DNA from: Rhodanobacter sp. MP7CTX1
Lineage (GTDB): Bacteria; Pseudomonadota; Gammaproteobacteria; Xanthomonadales; Rhodanobacteraceae
Assembly: GCF_014205795.1 (NCBI RefSeq)
Contig: NZ_JACHCN010000013.1
Span: 62,001 to 126,000 of the forward strand
DNA length: 64,000 nucleotides
Reading direction: 5' to 3'
A program made the position numbers and the translations under genes. Below, in pieces: positions 35,314 through 42,982 of the stretch. Below the pieces are notes generated by a model that did no database searches, was not told the origin of the DNA, and was given only the letters and a program-made list of their open reading frames with translations. Positions within the stretch are counted from its first letter, which is position 1, and each line of letters starts with the position of its first letter.

Positions 35314-36240
35314 ATGTTTGACCGCCTCGCATGTCTCACGGTCTCGCTGCTGTGGTTGTTGACCGCCTGCTCAAAGTCCACCGATACGCCGACCAGTGGC
35401 CCAGCGAAACCTGTCGCCACCTATGCCGCAGTGGCGCGCGGCAAGATCGACATAGAAGGTGGTCTGCTGACGCTTTCAATGCCGCGTGAAGGCACCATCG
35501 CAAGGGTCGCCGTGCATGAAGGCGATCGCGTCAAACAGGGGCAGCTGCTGGCCGCGCTGGACACCGAGCCGGCCACGCTGGCCGTGGACGGCGCGCAAGC
35601 GCAACTGGAACAGGCACAGGCGCAGCTGAAACTGCTCGACATCCAGCAGCCTGTGGCAAAACAGCGTGCGCAGCGGTTGACAGCAGCCGTGGCCGCCGGT
35701 GCCGGCGACGGTCAGAGCGCCGACGACGCACGCGAAGCCTCGGCCCAACTCGAAGCGGGACGTGTGGCGGCTGATGCAGCCGTACGCATGGCCAGCCAGA
35801 AACTGGCCGAAGCACGCTACGAGTTGAAACAGCGCAATCTACTCGCGCCCTTCGATGCCGACGTGGTGCAGGTATCGGCCCAGCCCGGCGCCAGCGTTTC
35901 GCCCTCCTCCGGCCCGTTGTTCACCTTGCTGCCGGAGAAACCGCGGATCGTGCGCGCCGAGCTCAATGAGAGTTTTGTCGGAGTGATCCAGCCTGGCATG
36001 CATGCCGACGTGGTCGCCGACAGTGGCCCCGGTGCAGTGCAGTGGAGTGCGCACGTGCTGCGCATTGGCCAGGTATATGGCCCGGCCACGCTGGAGAACG
36101 ACCCGCAGATACGCGCGAACGCGCGTACGGTGGAGTGCGTGCTGGCCTTCGACCAGCCGCAGGACCTGCGCATCGGACAGCGCGTGATTGTTCGCTTCGG
36201 CACCCCCAAAGCGCCCGCCGCCGTGACCCCGAAAGACTGA
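35314..36240 (+). CDS. HlyD/MacA-like periplasmic adaptor lipoprotein
   Basis: 308 residues from ATG 35314, which yields a lipoprotein signal (lipobox LLTAC, Cys19). A GTG at 35212 overlapping the ATPase stop (GTGA) with AAGGA upstream would add 34 Arg-rich residues and is a real alternative. The lipoyl halves are EGTIARVAVHEGDRVKQGQLL and LLAPFDADVVQVSAQPGASV, separated by an Ala/Gln coiled-coil hairpin. It bridges the ABC permease to the TolC-like duct. Confidence 0.88.
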   Translation: MFDRLACLTVSLLWLLTACSKSTDTPTSGPAKPVATYAAVARGKIDIEGGLLTLSMPREGTIARVAVHEGDRVKQGQLLAALDTEPATLAVDGAQAQLEQAQAQLKLLDIQQPVAKQRAQRLTAAVAAGAGDGQSADDAREASAQLEAGRVAADAAVRMASQKLAEARYELKQRNLLAPFDADVVQVSAQPGASVSPSSGPLFTLLPEKPRIVRAELNESFVGVIQPGMHADVVADSGPGAVQWSAHVLRIGQVYGPATLENDPQIRANARTVECVLAFDQPQDLRIGQRVIVRFGTPKAPAAVTPKD

Positions 36241-36325
36241 GGAAACCGCGATCTGCGACCCTGTAAGGCATCAAGGACCGCTGTGGGTTGCATGACACGC
36301 GGCCCGCTTTCTACAGGGTAATTGC

Positions 36326-37162
36326 GTGATCCAGCAGACTGAATTTTTCTTCGAGGGTGGCCGCAGCGGTGTGCTGCTGATCCACGGCCTCACCGGCACG
36401 CCGACGGAAATGCGGCTGCTCGGCAAGGGGCTGAACCGCGCCGGCTTCACCGTGCACGGCATGCAGCTGGCCGGCCACTGCGGCAACGTCGAGGATCTGC
36501 TCGCTACGAGCTGGCAGGACTGGTACGCCAGCGTCGAAAATGCCGCGGACGACTTGCTCGGCAAGGTCGATCATCTATTCGTCGGTGGCTTGTCGATGGG
36601 CGCACTGCTGGCACTGAAACTGGCCGCGGATCGGCCGGATCAGATCGCCGGTGTTGGCGTGTATGGCGCCACGTTCCGCTATGACGGCTGGAGCATTCCG
36701 TGGGCCGCGCGCCTGTCGTTCCTGCTGCCATGGTTCAAGAAACTCGGCATCGGCCGCAACCGCAGCTTCATGGAACAACCGCCTTACGGCATTCGCGATG
36801 AGCGACTTCGCGCGCAGGTCAGCTCGGCGATGCTCGGCGGTGACAGCGCCGCCGCCGGTCTGCCCGGCAACCCCTGGTATTCGCTGGCCGAGATGTATGG
36901 CCTGGCCGCCGAAGTTCGCAGCCAACTATCGCAGGTGACGGCACCGTGCCTGGTCGCGCACGCGAGCGAAGACGATGTCGCAAGCCTGAAGAATGCCGAG
37001 CTGGTGATGCGCGAAGTCAGCGCGCCAGCCGAGCTGCTTTTGCTCAAAGACAGCTACCACATGATCACTATCGACAAGGAACGCCGTACGCTGATCGAGC
37101 GGTCGGCCGCGTTCTTCGACAGCATTGCGGCCGCCGACACCATGCAGCGCGTCGCCGCCTGA
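36326..37162 (+). CDS. Alpha/beta hydrolase (carboxylesterase/lipase-like)
   Basis: A 278-residue cytoplasmic hydrolase resembling Est30/monoacylglycerol lipase types. The nucleophile elbow is GGLSMG (S90), the oxyanion loop HGLTGTPTEM, and the probable Asp and His are in ASEDD (about 216) and DSYHMITID (H245). It should split a short or medium acyl ester; the substrate is unknown. GTG start at 36326 with AGGG upstream. Its stop overlaps the start of the first small transporter by one base, so it belongs to the following operon. Confidence 0.88.
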   Translation: MIQQTEFFFEGGRSGVLLIHGLTGTPTEMRLLGKGLNRAGFTVHGMQLAGHCGNVEDLLATSWQDWYASVENAADDLLGKVDHLFVGGLSMGALLALKLAADRPDQIAGVGVYGATFRYDGWSIPWAARLSFLLPWFKKLGIGRNRSFMEQPPYGIRDERLRAQVSSAMLGGDSAAAGLPGNPWYSLAEMYGLAAEVRSQLSQVTAPCLVAHASEDDVASLKNAELVMREVSAPAELLLLKDSYHMITIDKERRTLIERSAAFFDSIAAADTMQRVAA

Positions 37163-37542
37163 TGACACCGGCAACGGGTTCCATCTCGACCCTGGTCGCC
37201 GGCCTGTGGCTGTTCAACATAGTGCTCGACACCGGTGGCCAGCTCGCCTTCAAGGCAGCTGCCGGCGATGAAGAAGCCGGCGACGGCCTGGCGCGCTGGA
37301 AGCACATGGCCTCGCGTCCATGGCTGTGGCTTGGCATCAGCTGCTATGTCATCGAATTCCTGGTGTGGATCGCGTTTCTGTCGCTGATCCCGCTATCCGA
37401 AGGCGTGCTGCTGGGCTCGATCAATATCGTCGCCATCATGGTCGCCGGCCGTTTCCTGTTTGGCGAAAAACTGACCCGGCTACGGGTCGCCGGCATCCTG
37501 CTGGTGACGCTCGGCGTGGTGATCGTGGGAGTCGGCGGATGA
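37162..37542 (+). CDS. Small SMR/EamA-type membrane transporter, subunit 1
   Basis: 126 residues with four predicted membrane helices (about 10-28, 50-68, 73-95, 102-125). The motif LSEGVLLGSINIVAIMVAGRFLFGEKLT is typical of SMR/EamA half-transporters, such as the ArnE/ArnF flippase subunits. Another such protein follows with a 4-base overlap, so the two likely make a heterodimer. The cargo is unknown; a lipid-linked or amine compound made by adjacent enzymes is a reasonable guess. Confidence 0.8.
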   Translation: MTPATGSISTLVAGLWLFNIVLDTGGQLAFKAAAGDEEAGDGLARWKHMASRPWLWLGISCYVIEFLVWIAFLSLIPLSEGVLLGSINIVAIMVAGRFLFGEKLTRLRVAGILLVTLGVVIVGVGG

Positions 37543-37946
37543 AACGCTTCTATCTGATCGGCTTCCTGCTGCTGATGACGTTCGACACGCTGGCGCAGAT
37601 CAGCTTCAAGTACGCCGGCACACATGCGTTGCCGGTCGCGGCAAGTCTTGCATGGGTGCTGCGCGTGTTCGGTCAGCCCTGGATTTACGGTGCCGTGGTG
37701 GGTTACGTCGGGGCATTCTTTACCTGGATGAGCCTGCTCAAGCACGCACCCATCGGCCCCGCTTTCGCCGCTTCGCATCTGGAAGTGGTGTCGGTAATGC
37801 TGTTGTCGGTGTGGCTGTTCAACGAGCATCTGAACCTGGCCCGCGTGCTGGGCGCGATCGCGATCATCGCAGGCATCATCTGCCTGGGCCTGGCTGAAAG
37901 CCGCGAGCACCCGGCCGAAGTCGAACCCGAGCCGGCGCAAGCCTGA
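37539..37946 (+). CDS. Small SMR/EamA-type membrane transporter, subunit 2
   Basis: 135 residues with four membrane helices. It has the EamA-type motif PIGPAFAASHLEVVSVMLLSVWLFNEHL and an acidic tail. The ATG overlaps the stop of subunit 1 (ATGA), which favours stoichiometric synthesis of a heterodimer like ArnE/ArnF or other paired SMR proteins. It is followed 22 bases later by the DegT-family aminotransferase gene. Confidence 0.8.
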   Translation: MKRFYLIGFLLLMTFDTLAQISFKYAGTHALPVAASLAWVLRVFGQPWIYGAVVGYVGAFFTWMSLLKHAPIGPAFAASHLEVVSVMLLSVWLFNEHLNLARVLGAIAIIAGIICLGLAESREHPAEVEPEPAQA

Positions 37947-37968
37947 GCCATCACGGTACGCTGCGCGC

Positions 37969-39180
37969 ATGCTTCCACGTCGCCACCAGGAACTGCCACC
38001 AACCGCTGGCCTGCCGTTACGGCTGAGTGATCTGCGTCCCGGCCCGGCGACGCTGGCTGCTGACATCGCGGCGCAGCTGGGCGTGTCAACATTGCAACTG
38101 GAATGCTCAGGCACCGCCTGTCTGCTGATCACGCTGACCGCACTGCGCACCTTGCAGCCGCAGCGCCGTCGCGTCGTAGTGCCTGCCTACACTTGCCCCT
38201 TGGTTGCGATCGCGGTGCAGCAGGCCGGGCTGGAGCTGCAACTATGCGATCTGCGTGCAGGCCACTATGACTTGGATCCGGCTGCACTACGCGCAGCCTG
38301 CGACGAACGTACGCTGGCAATCATTCCCACTCATCTCGCCGGTCGCGTCGCCGACGTTACCGACGCCTTGGCGGTTGCAAACAACGTCGGCGCCTATGTG
38401 GTGGAAGACGCCGCACAGGCTCTTGGTGCACGTTGTGATGGCGTCAGTGTCGGCTTGCTCGGCGACATCGGTTTTTTCAGCCTGGCAGCGGGCAAGGGGC
38501 TGTCGATCTATGAAGGCGGTCTGCTGCTCGCGCGTGACCCTTCGCTGCGCGAACTGCTCGCACAGACCGCTGCGCGCATCATGCCGACGAGTGCATGGAT
38601 GGAGTGCCGCCGCAGCATGGAGTTGATTGGATACGCCGCACTGTATCGACCCGGCGGGTTGCGGCTGGCTTATGGCAACCCCTTGCGCAATGCACTGCGC
38701 CACGGCGACCCGGTCGCCGCCGTCGGTGATGATTTCCCTTTGACGATCCCACTGCATCGGGTCGGTCGCTGGCGACAAAGTGTCGGCGCGCACGCGGCAG
38801 CGCGCCTGCCGGAGTTTCTCGATCAGCTGTCAGCGCAAGCGCAGCGTCGATTGCCGCGACTGCGTGCGATCGATGGCATCAAGGTGCTCGATGATTCGCC
38901 AGGCGCACAGGGCACCTGGCCCTTCCTGCTGCTGCTGTTGCCCAACCAGCAACGCCGCGATGCCGCGCTCGAACAGCTGTGGCAATCGGGCATGGGAGTC
39001 AGTCGCCTGTTCATCGACGCCCTGCCCGACTACGCCTATCTCGGCGAGATCGTGCCCGCGCAGGATGTGCCGAACGCGCGTGATTTTGCCGCGCGCAGCA
39101 TGACCATCAGCAACAGCCCGTGGCTGGATGACGAGGACTTCGAGACGATCTGCCGCACGCTGGAAGCCGTGCTGGCCTGA
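37969..39180 (+). CDS. DegT/DnrJ/EryC1/StrS-family aminotransferase
   Basis: A 403-residue PLP enzyme. PLP-site residues visible are D147 (VVEDAAQALGA) and the Schiff-base lysine K176 (FFSLAAGKGLSIYEGG). The family mostly transaminates keto-sugars for nucleotide-sugar or antibiotic synthesis. The context of SMR-type transporters echoes ArnB with ArnE/F, but the sequence is divergent and no sugar enzymes are nearby, so a sugar substrate is not assured. End of the plus-strand operon; a composite repeat follows. Confidence 0.85.
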   Translation: MLPRRHQELPPTAGLPLRLSDLRPGPATLAADIAAQLGVSTLQLECSGTACLLITLTALRTLQPQRRRVVVPAYTCPLVAIAVQQAGLELQLCDLRAGHYDLDPAALRAACDERTLAIIPTHLAGRVADVTDALAVANNVGAYVVEDAAQALGARCDGVSVGLLGDIGFFSLAAGKGLSIYEGGLLLARDPSLRELLAQTAARIMPTSAWMECRRSMELIGYAALYRPGGLRLAYGNPLRNALRHGDPVAAVGDDFPLTIPLHRVGRWRQSVGAHAAARLPEFLDQLSAQAQRRLPRLRAIDGIKVLDDSPGAQGTWPFLLLLLPNQQRRDAALEQLWQSGMGVSRLFIDALPDYAYLGEIVPAQDVPNARDFAARSMTISNSPWLDDEDFETICRTLEAVLA

Positions 39181-39194
39181 GCGCGTGGCTTTCC

Positions 39195-39295
39195 TGTGGG
39201 AGCGACTTCAGTCGCGATGGTACGAGAAGCCCTGGTAGTGCAATCGCGACTGAAGTCGCTCCCACAAGAGCATCGCGCACAGGGTGCGCTCCTAC
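39195..39295. repeat. Composite REP element: family A pair plus family B half
   Basis: Arms at 39195-39218 and 39243-39266 form a perfect 24-base inverted repeat of family A. Directly after it, 39268-39295 carries a single right arm of family B (GCGCACAGGGTGCGCTCCTA). The two families seen separately at 1135 and 3736 are therefore joined here. It lies between convergent genes. Confidence 0.9.
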
Positions 39296-39307
39296 ACCAG
39301 TGCGGAG

Positions 39308-40189
39308 TCAACCGGATTTCGTCGCAATCGCCTCCAGCAATTGCAGGTTCAGCGCATGCTGCTGCGCCTGCCAGCCGGCCAGTTGTGCCGAATCAATCTC
39401 GGGCTGCTCATCCATCGCGGACAGCCGGCGTTTCCACCAGCTTTGATAGCGGTACTGCGATACCTCACCATTGATATCGCTACCGACCAGCCCGTTGCGC
39501 AGACTGCCGATCAACGCCAATGCATGCCCGGTCAGCAGACGTCCCTGATCCCAGTTGGTATGTGCCACCTCGGGCGAGAACGCATCCTTGTCAATCGACA
39601 GGTAGCTCGGCGCGGTCTGCGTACGTTGCGATTCAACAAACGCGTCCACCAACGCCTCAGGCGTGTCAAAGCCACGAAATGCGCGCGCCAGGCCGAGATG
39701 ATTCGCCCAGCCGGTGTCCACGCCCATCGACCAGTAGGTCAGCTTTTTGCGCAGCAGCGGGGTCAGGTAGTTTTCCCAGGCATGACCTGCGCCGATGTCG
39801 GCCGAAGTGATGCCGAGCACATGCACCTGACTGACCATCGGCAGCATCGCCACACGGCGCACCCATGAACCGCAATGCACACCAAACGGGAAGCGCATGT
39901 TGTCCGGGTGATTGTCCAGCACCACCACCTGGAACGGTGTGCGCGGTCGCAGGCGTGCGATCAGCGGCCAGCTCAGATGATGGAAATCGCCGCTGCCCAT
40001 GAACACCGTGCCGTACTGCGCGGGCAGCAGCTCATCCAGCATCGTGCTGAAACGCCGCATCGTCGCCAGCGAACACCCGAAGCGGATGGATTCCTGCCAA
40101 TGCTCCAACGGCAATACCAACCGATCAGGCAGCGGTCCGACCGAACGGTCGATGTCGAGCACGACCGGTCGGTTCGCAAGGTCATTCAT
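39308..40189 (-). CDS. Arginase/ureohydrolase-fold protein of unknown substrate
   Basis: A 293-residue protein with spaced metal motifs of the ureohydrolase (arginase/agmatinase) fold: GSGDFHH (65-71, cf. GGDH), LDNHPDN with D92-H94-D96 (cf. DAHxD), and SIDKDAF with D200/D202 (cf. DxDxxDP). The overall sequence is far from known arginases, so binuclear metal binding is inferred while the substrate is open: a guanidino compound, or an amide as in the fold-related deacetylases. ATG 40189 has GGAG about 9 bases upstream. It follows the GNAT/FemAB-like gene by 30 bases. Confidence 0.68.
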   Translation of the reverse strand: MNDLANRPVVLDIDRSVGPLPDRLVLPLEHWQESIRFGCSLATMRRFSTMLDELLPAQYGTVFMGSGDFHHLSWPLIARLRPRTPFQVVVLDNHPDNMRFPFGVHCGSWVRRVAMLPMVSQVHVLGITSADIGAGHAWENYLTPLLRKKLTYWSMGVDTGWANHLGLARAFRGFDTPEALVDAFVESQRTQTAPSYLSIDKDAFSPEVAHTNWDQGRLLTGHALALIGSLRNGLVGSDINGEVSQYRYQSWWKRRLSAMDEQPEIDSAQLAGWQAQQHALNLQLLEAIATKSG

Positions 40190-40219
40190 CGGGTGCTCTC
40201 CGCCACGGCTTCACCTGCT

Positions 40220-41302
40220 TCACGATTTATGACCTGCACTGTCTTCCAGCTGCGTTGCCTGCCAGCTGCGGTCGCTTTCGAAATGACCGCCGAGGCGGCG
40301 CAACAGCGCGCGCAGCAGCGGGTTGCGTGCATATACCGCATGGCGGGTGAACGTCATGCGTGCGCCGAGGAAGGATTTCACTTCGGGATCCGTCCAGCCA
40401 GCCACGTAATGGGTCAGCGCCCGCTGCCGCGCGTAATCCAGGTTGTGCATCCAGCTGACGAAATAAAGGTTGTGCTCGCGTGCCTGCGGGTAGGCGAAGC
40501 CGACGTATTTGTCGATCAGCTTGCCGCCATGTTCGTAGCAGAGATTCCAGCCGATCATCTGCCCTGCGTGACGATAGACGAATACCACGCCGCCGCTGTC
40601 GGCATCCTGCAACAAGGCGCGGAAAAACGCCGCACTCAGCTGATCGAAGTGGACTTCACTTTGCGCATACACGTTGTCGAACAACGCCTGAAACTGCGCC
40701 AGTGTGGCCGCGTCGTTGAAGCGCGCTTCGCCCGTGCGCACCGCTTCGATCTCCAGATCGGCGCGCGAGCGCAGCTTGCGCCGGATATTCTTCCGTCGCC
40801 CGGACGACAGCCTTCCCAGATACTCATCGTCTGACCCGAAATCAATCGGCAGCCACGCCAGCGCCTGTCCTTCCAGCAGCACATAGCCCTGCGCTTCGCA
40901 GGCATCGGCGAACGCGCGCGCATAAGTGTTTTCGGCGTCACTGAGCAACGGCGAATCCTGCGCGATGTCCTTGACGATCAGCAACTTGCATTCCCGCCCA
41001 TAGGCGGCCTTCAGCCCTTGTGCCAGCTCAACGGGTGACACCGCGCGCGGCAAGGGCGCATATTCGGACACGGTTGTACCGGCGAAGCGCGTACGCCATT
41101 GCAACAGACGCCCCCACCAGCGGTACAGCGGAAACCGGGTGATCCGTCGCCGCAGCGTATCATCCGCCGTGGTCAGCAGATTGAACGGCGCCAGAAAGCA
41201 GGGCATGCCCTGCGGTGACTCGTCCACCGCGAATCCCAGCGGTGGATGAGCCGTGAAGGCCTCGAGCAGGGCATCCGGTTCCAATTGGGCAATGAAAGAC
41301 AT
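40220..41302 (-). CDS. GNAT/FemAB-like acyltransferase (BioF2-like)
   Basis: About 360 residues, twice the size of a single GNAT domain. The C-terminal half contains RRKNIRRKLR, then GGVVFVYRHAGQMIGWNLCYEHGG and LIDKYVGFAYPQAREHNLYF, which fits the Acetyltransf_6/FemAB-like group that transfers acyl or aminoacyl groups. ATG 41302 was taken as start; an ATG at 41341 would add 13 residues. It is divergent from the ACP gene, with 68 bases between, so a shared control region is likely. The acyl donor could be the adjacent ACP (inference). Confidence 0.72.
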   Translation of the reverse strand: MSFIAQLEPDALLEAFTAHPPLGFAVDESPQGMPCFLAPFNLLTTADDTLRRRITRFPLYRWWGRLLQWRTRFAGTTVSEYAPLPRAVSPVELAQGLKAAYGRECKLLIVKDIAQDSPLLSDAENTYARAFADACEAQGYVLLEGQALAWLPIDFGSDDEYLGRLSSGRRKNIRRKLRSRADLEIEAVRTGEARFNDAATLAQFQALFDNVYAQSEVHFDQLSAAFFRALLQDADSGGVVFVYRHAGQMIGWNLCYEHGGKLIDKYVGFAYPQAREHNLYFVSWMHNLDYARQRALTHYVAGWTDPEVKSFLGARMTFTRHAVYARNPLLRALLRRLGGHFESDRSWQATQLEDSAGHKS

Positions 41303-41370
41303 GGGTAAGCAAGTTCGCCTAGACTGATTCATACGTAACATTGTCGCGCGCAGCCAGGAACCGACCCGTC

Positions 41371-41643
41371 ATGACCGATACGACCCAGCAACAAGTCTTC
41401 GACATCATCGCCAAGCAGGCCAAGCTCGACGTGGCCACGATCAAGCCGGAGTCCACGTTGAAGGACCTCGGTATCGAATCGCTGGAAGCGATCGAAGTGA
41501 TCTTCGACATTGAGGAACACTTCAACATTACCTTCCCTGACCAGCAAGGTGCCAATTTCGACACCGACACGACGCAGAGCCTGGTCGATGCGGTGCAGAA
41601 AGCGCTGGACGAAAAAGCTGCTGCAGGCGAAGGATCGAAGTAA
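41371..41643 (+). CDS. Dedicated acyl carrier protein (NodF-like)
   Basis: A 90-residue acidic four-helix carrier. The phosphopantetheine attachment serine is S37 in LGIESLEAIEV, not the DSLxxVE of AcpP, so this is a specialised carrier and not the housekeeping one. AGGAA lies 11 bases before the ATG. The next gene, a ketosynthase, starts at the last base of its stop codon. The ACP-ketosynthase pair recalls NodF/NodE, which make special fatty acids. Confidence 0.9.
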   Translation: MTDTTQQQVFDIIAKQAKLDVATIKPESTLKDLGIESLEAIEVIFDIEEHFNITFPDQQGANFDTDTTQSLVDAVQKALDEKAAAGEGSK

Positions 41644-42878
41644 TGCCTACGGTTCCACAGATGCGCCGGGTCGTGATCACCGGCATGGGCGCGATCAGCC
41701 CGCTTGGCGTTGGCGCCGAGGCGCTGTGGCAAGGGTTGCGCGAAGGTCGCAGCGCAATCGGTCCATTGCGCCATCCCGATGCCCACCGCCTGCGCGTGAA
41801 AGTTGCCGCCCAGGTGCCGGACAGTTTCGATCCGGCCGCAAATATCGAAGAACGCACCCTGATCATGCTCGATCGCACCTCCGAATTCGCGCTGCATGCG
41901 GCACGTGAGGCGATCACGCAATCCGGGCTGGACTTCAGCCAGAACGAACTCGGCGTGCGCACGGCGGTGGTGGTCGGCACCGGCGTCGGTGGCGAACATA
42001 CCCAGGATGAACAGAGCAAGCGGCTGTACGGGGAGAATTCCCCGCGCGCGCACCCGCTGACCATCGTGCGGGTGATGACTAACGCGTCGGCCAGCCAGAT
42101 CAGCATTGCCTATGGCCTGCGTGGACCGACCTTTGCGGTCGCCAGCGCCTGCGCCTCGGCAAACCACGCCATCATCCAGGCAGCGCAGCTGATCCGCTAC
42201 GGCATGGCGGATGTCGCCGTTACCGGCGGCACCGAAGCCTGTCTGACCTATGGCGCCTTGCGCGCGTGGGAAGCCATGCGTGTACTGGCTGACGATACCT
42301 GTCGCCCGTTCAGCATCAACCGTCGCGGTCTGGTACTCGGCGAAGGTGCCGGCATCTTCGTGCTGGAACTGCTGGAACATGCGCAGGCGCGCGGCGCCGT
42401 AATCCTGGCCGAAGTGGCCGGCGTCGGCATGACCGCGGACGCCACCGACATCGTGATGCCCAACGCGACCGGTGCGGCTGCCGCGATGAGTCAGGCGATG
42501 GCCGATGCTGGCCTGTCGCCGGAGGACGTCGACTACATCAATGCCCACGGCACTGGTACGCAGGCCAACGATTCGACCGAGACCCGGGCGATCCGCCTCG
42601 CGTTCGGGACACACGCCGATCGCCTCGCCGTGTCGTCGACCAAGTCGATGCACGGTCATGCGCTGGGCGCTTCCGGCGCGCTGGAACTGGTCGCCGTGGT
42701 CGGCGCGCTGCGTGACAGTGCGGTGCCACCCACCGCGAATCTGGACGAGGTAGACCCGGCTTGCGATCTGGATTACGTGCCGAATGTCGGCCGGGATATG
42801 CCGGTGCGTGCGGCGCTGAGCAACTCGTTCGCGTTCGGTGGACTCAACGCGGTACTCGCTCTCAAACGCGCGCCCTGA
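41643..42878 (+). CDS. Beta-ketoacyl-ACP synthase (FabF/NodE-like)
   Basis: A 411-residue condensing enzyme with the full Cys-His-His set: C170 (VASACASANHA), H302 (INAHGTGTQAND) and H339 in KSMHGHALGASG (K334 also present). It should elongate an acyl chain on the adjacent carrier with malonyl-ACP. Its one-base overlap with the ACP gene and distance from any fab cluster indicate a specialised pathway. A good terminator follows. Confidence 0.92.
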   Translation: MPTVPQMRRVVITGMGAISPLGVGAEALWQGLREGRSAIGPLRHPDAHRLRVKVAAQVPDSFDPAANIEERTLIMLDRTSEFALHAAREAITQSGLDFSQNELGVRTAVVVGTGVGGEHTQDEQSKRLYGENSPRAHPLTIVRVMTNASASQISIAYGLRGPTFAVASACASANHAIIQAAQLIRYGMADVAVTGGTEACLTYGALRAWEAMRVLADDTCRPFSINRRGLVLGEGAGIFVLELLEHAQARGAVILAEVAGVGMTADATDIVMPNATGAAAAMSQAMADAGLSPEDVDYINAHGTGTQANDSTETRAIRLAFGTHADRLAVSSTKSMHGHALGASGALELVAVVGALRDSAVPPTANLDEVDPACDLDYVPNVGRDMPVRAALSNSFAFGGLNAVLALKRAP

Positions 42879-42926
42879 ATCTCGCTCCGAACGGGGCCGC
42901 TCCAACCACACGCGCTCCAAATAGAA

Positions 42927-42957
42927 GAACCCGGCGGTAAACCGCCGGGTTCCTTTT
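42927..42957 (+). terminator. Rho-independent terminator after ketosynthase
   Basis: Stem GAACCCGGCGG / CCGCCGGGTTC with loop TAAA, followed by CTTTT. It lies between the ketosynthase gene and the convergent aminotransferase; the reverse side has only a weak T-tract. Confidence 0.85.
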
Positions 42958-42982
42958 GCGCATGGCCGACGCGCGGCCGACA

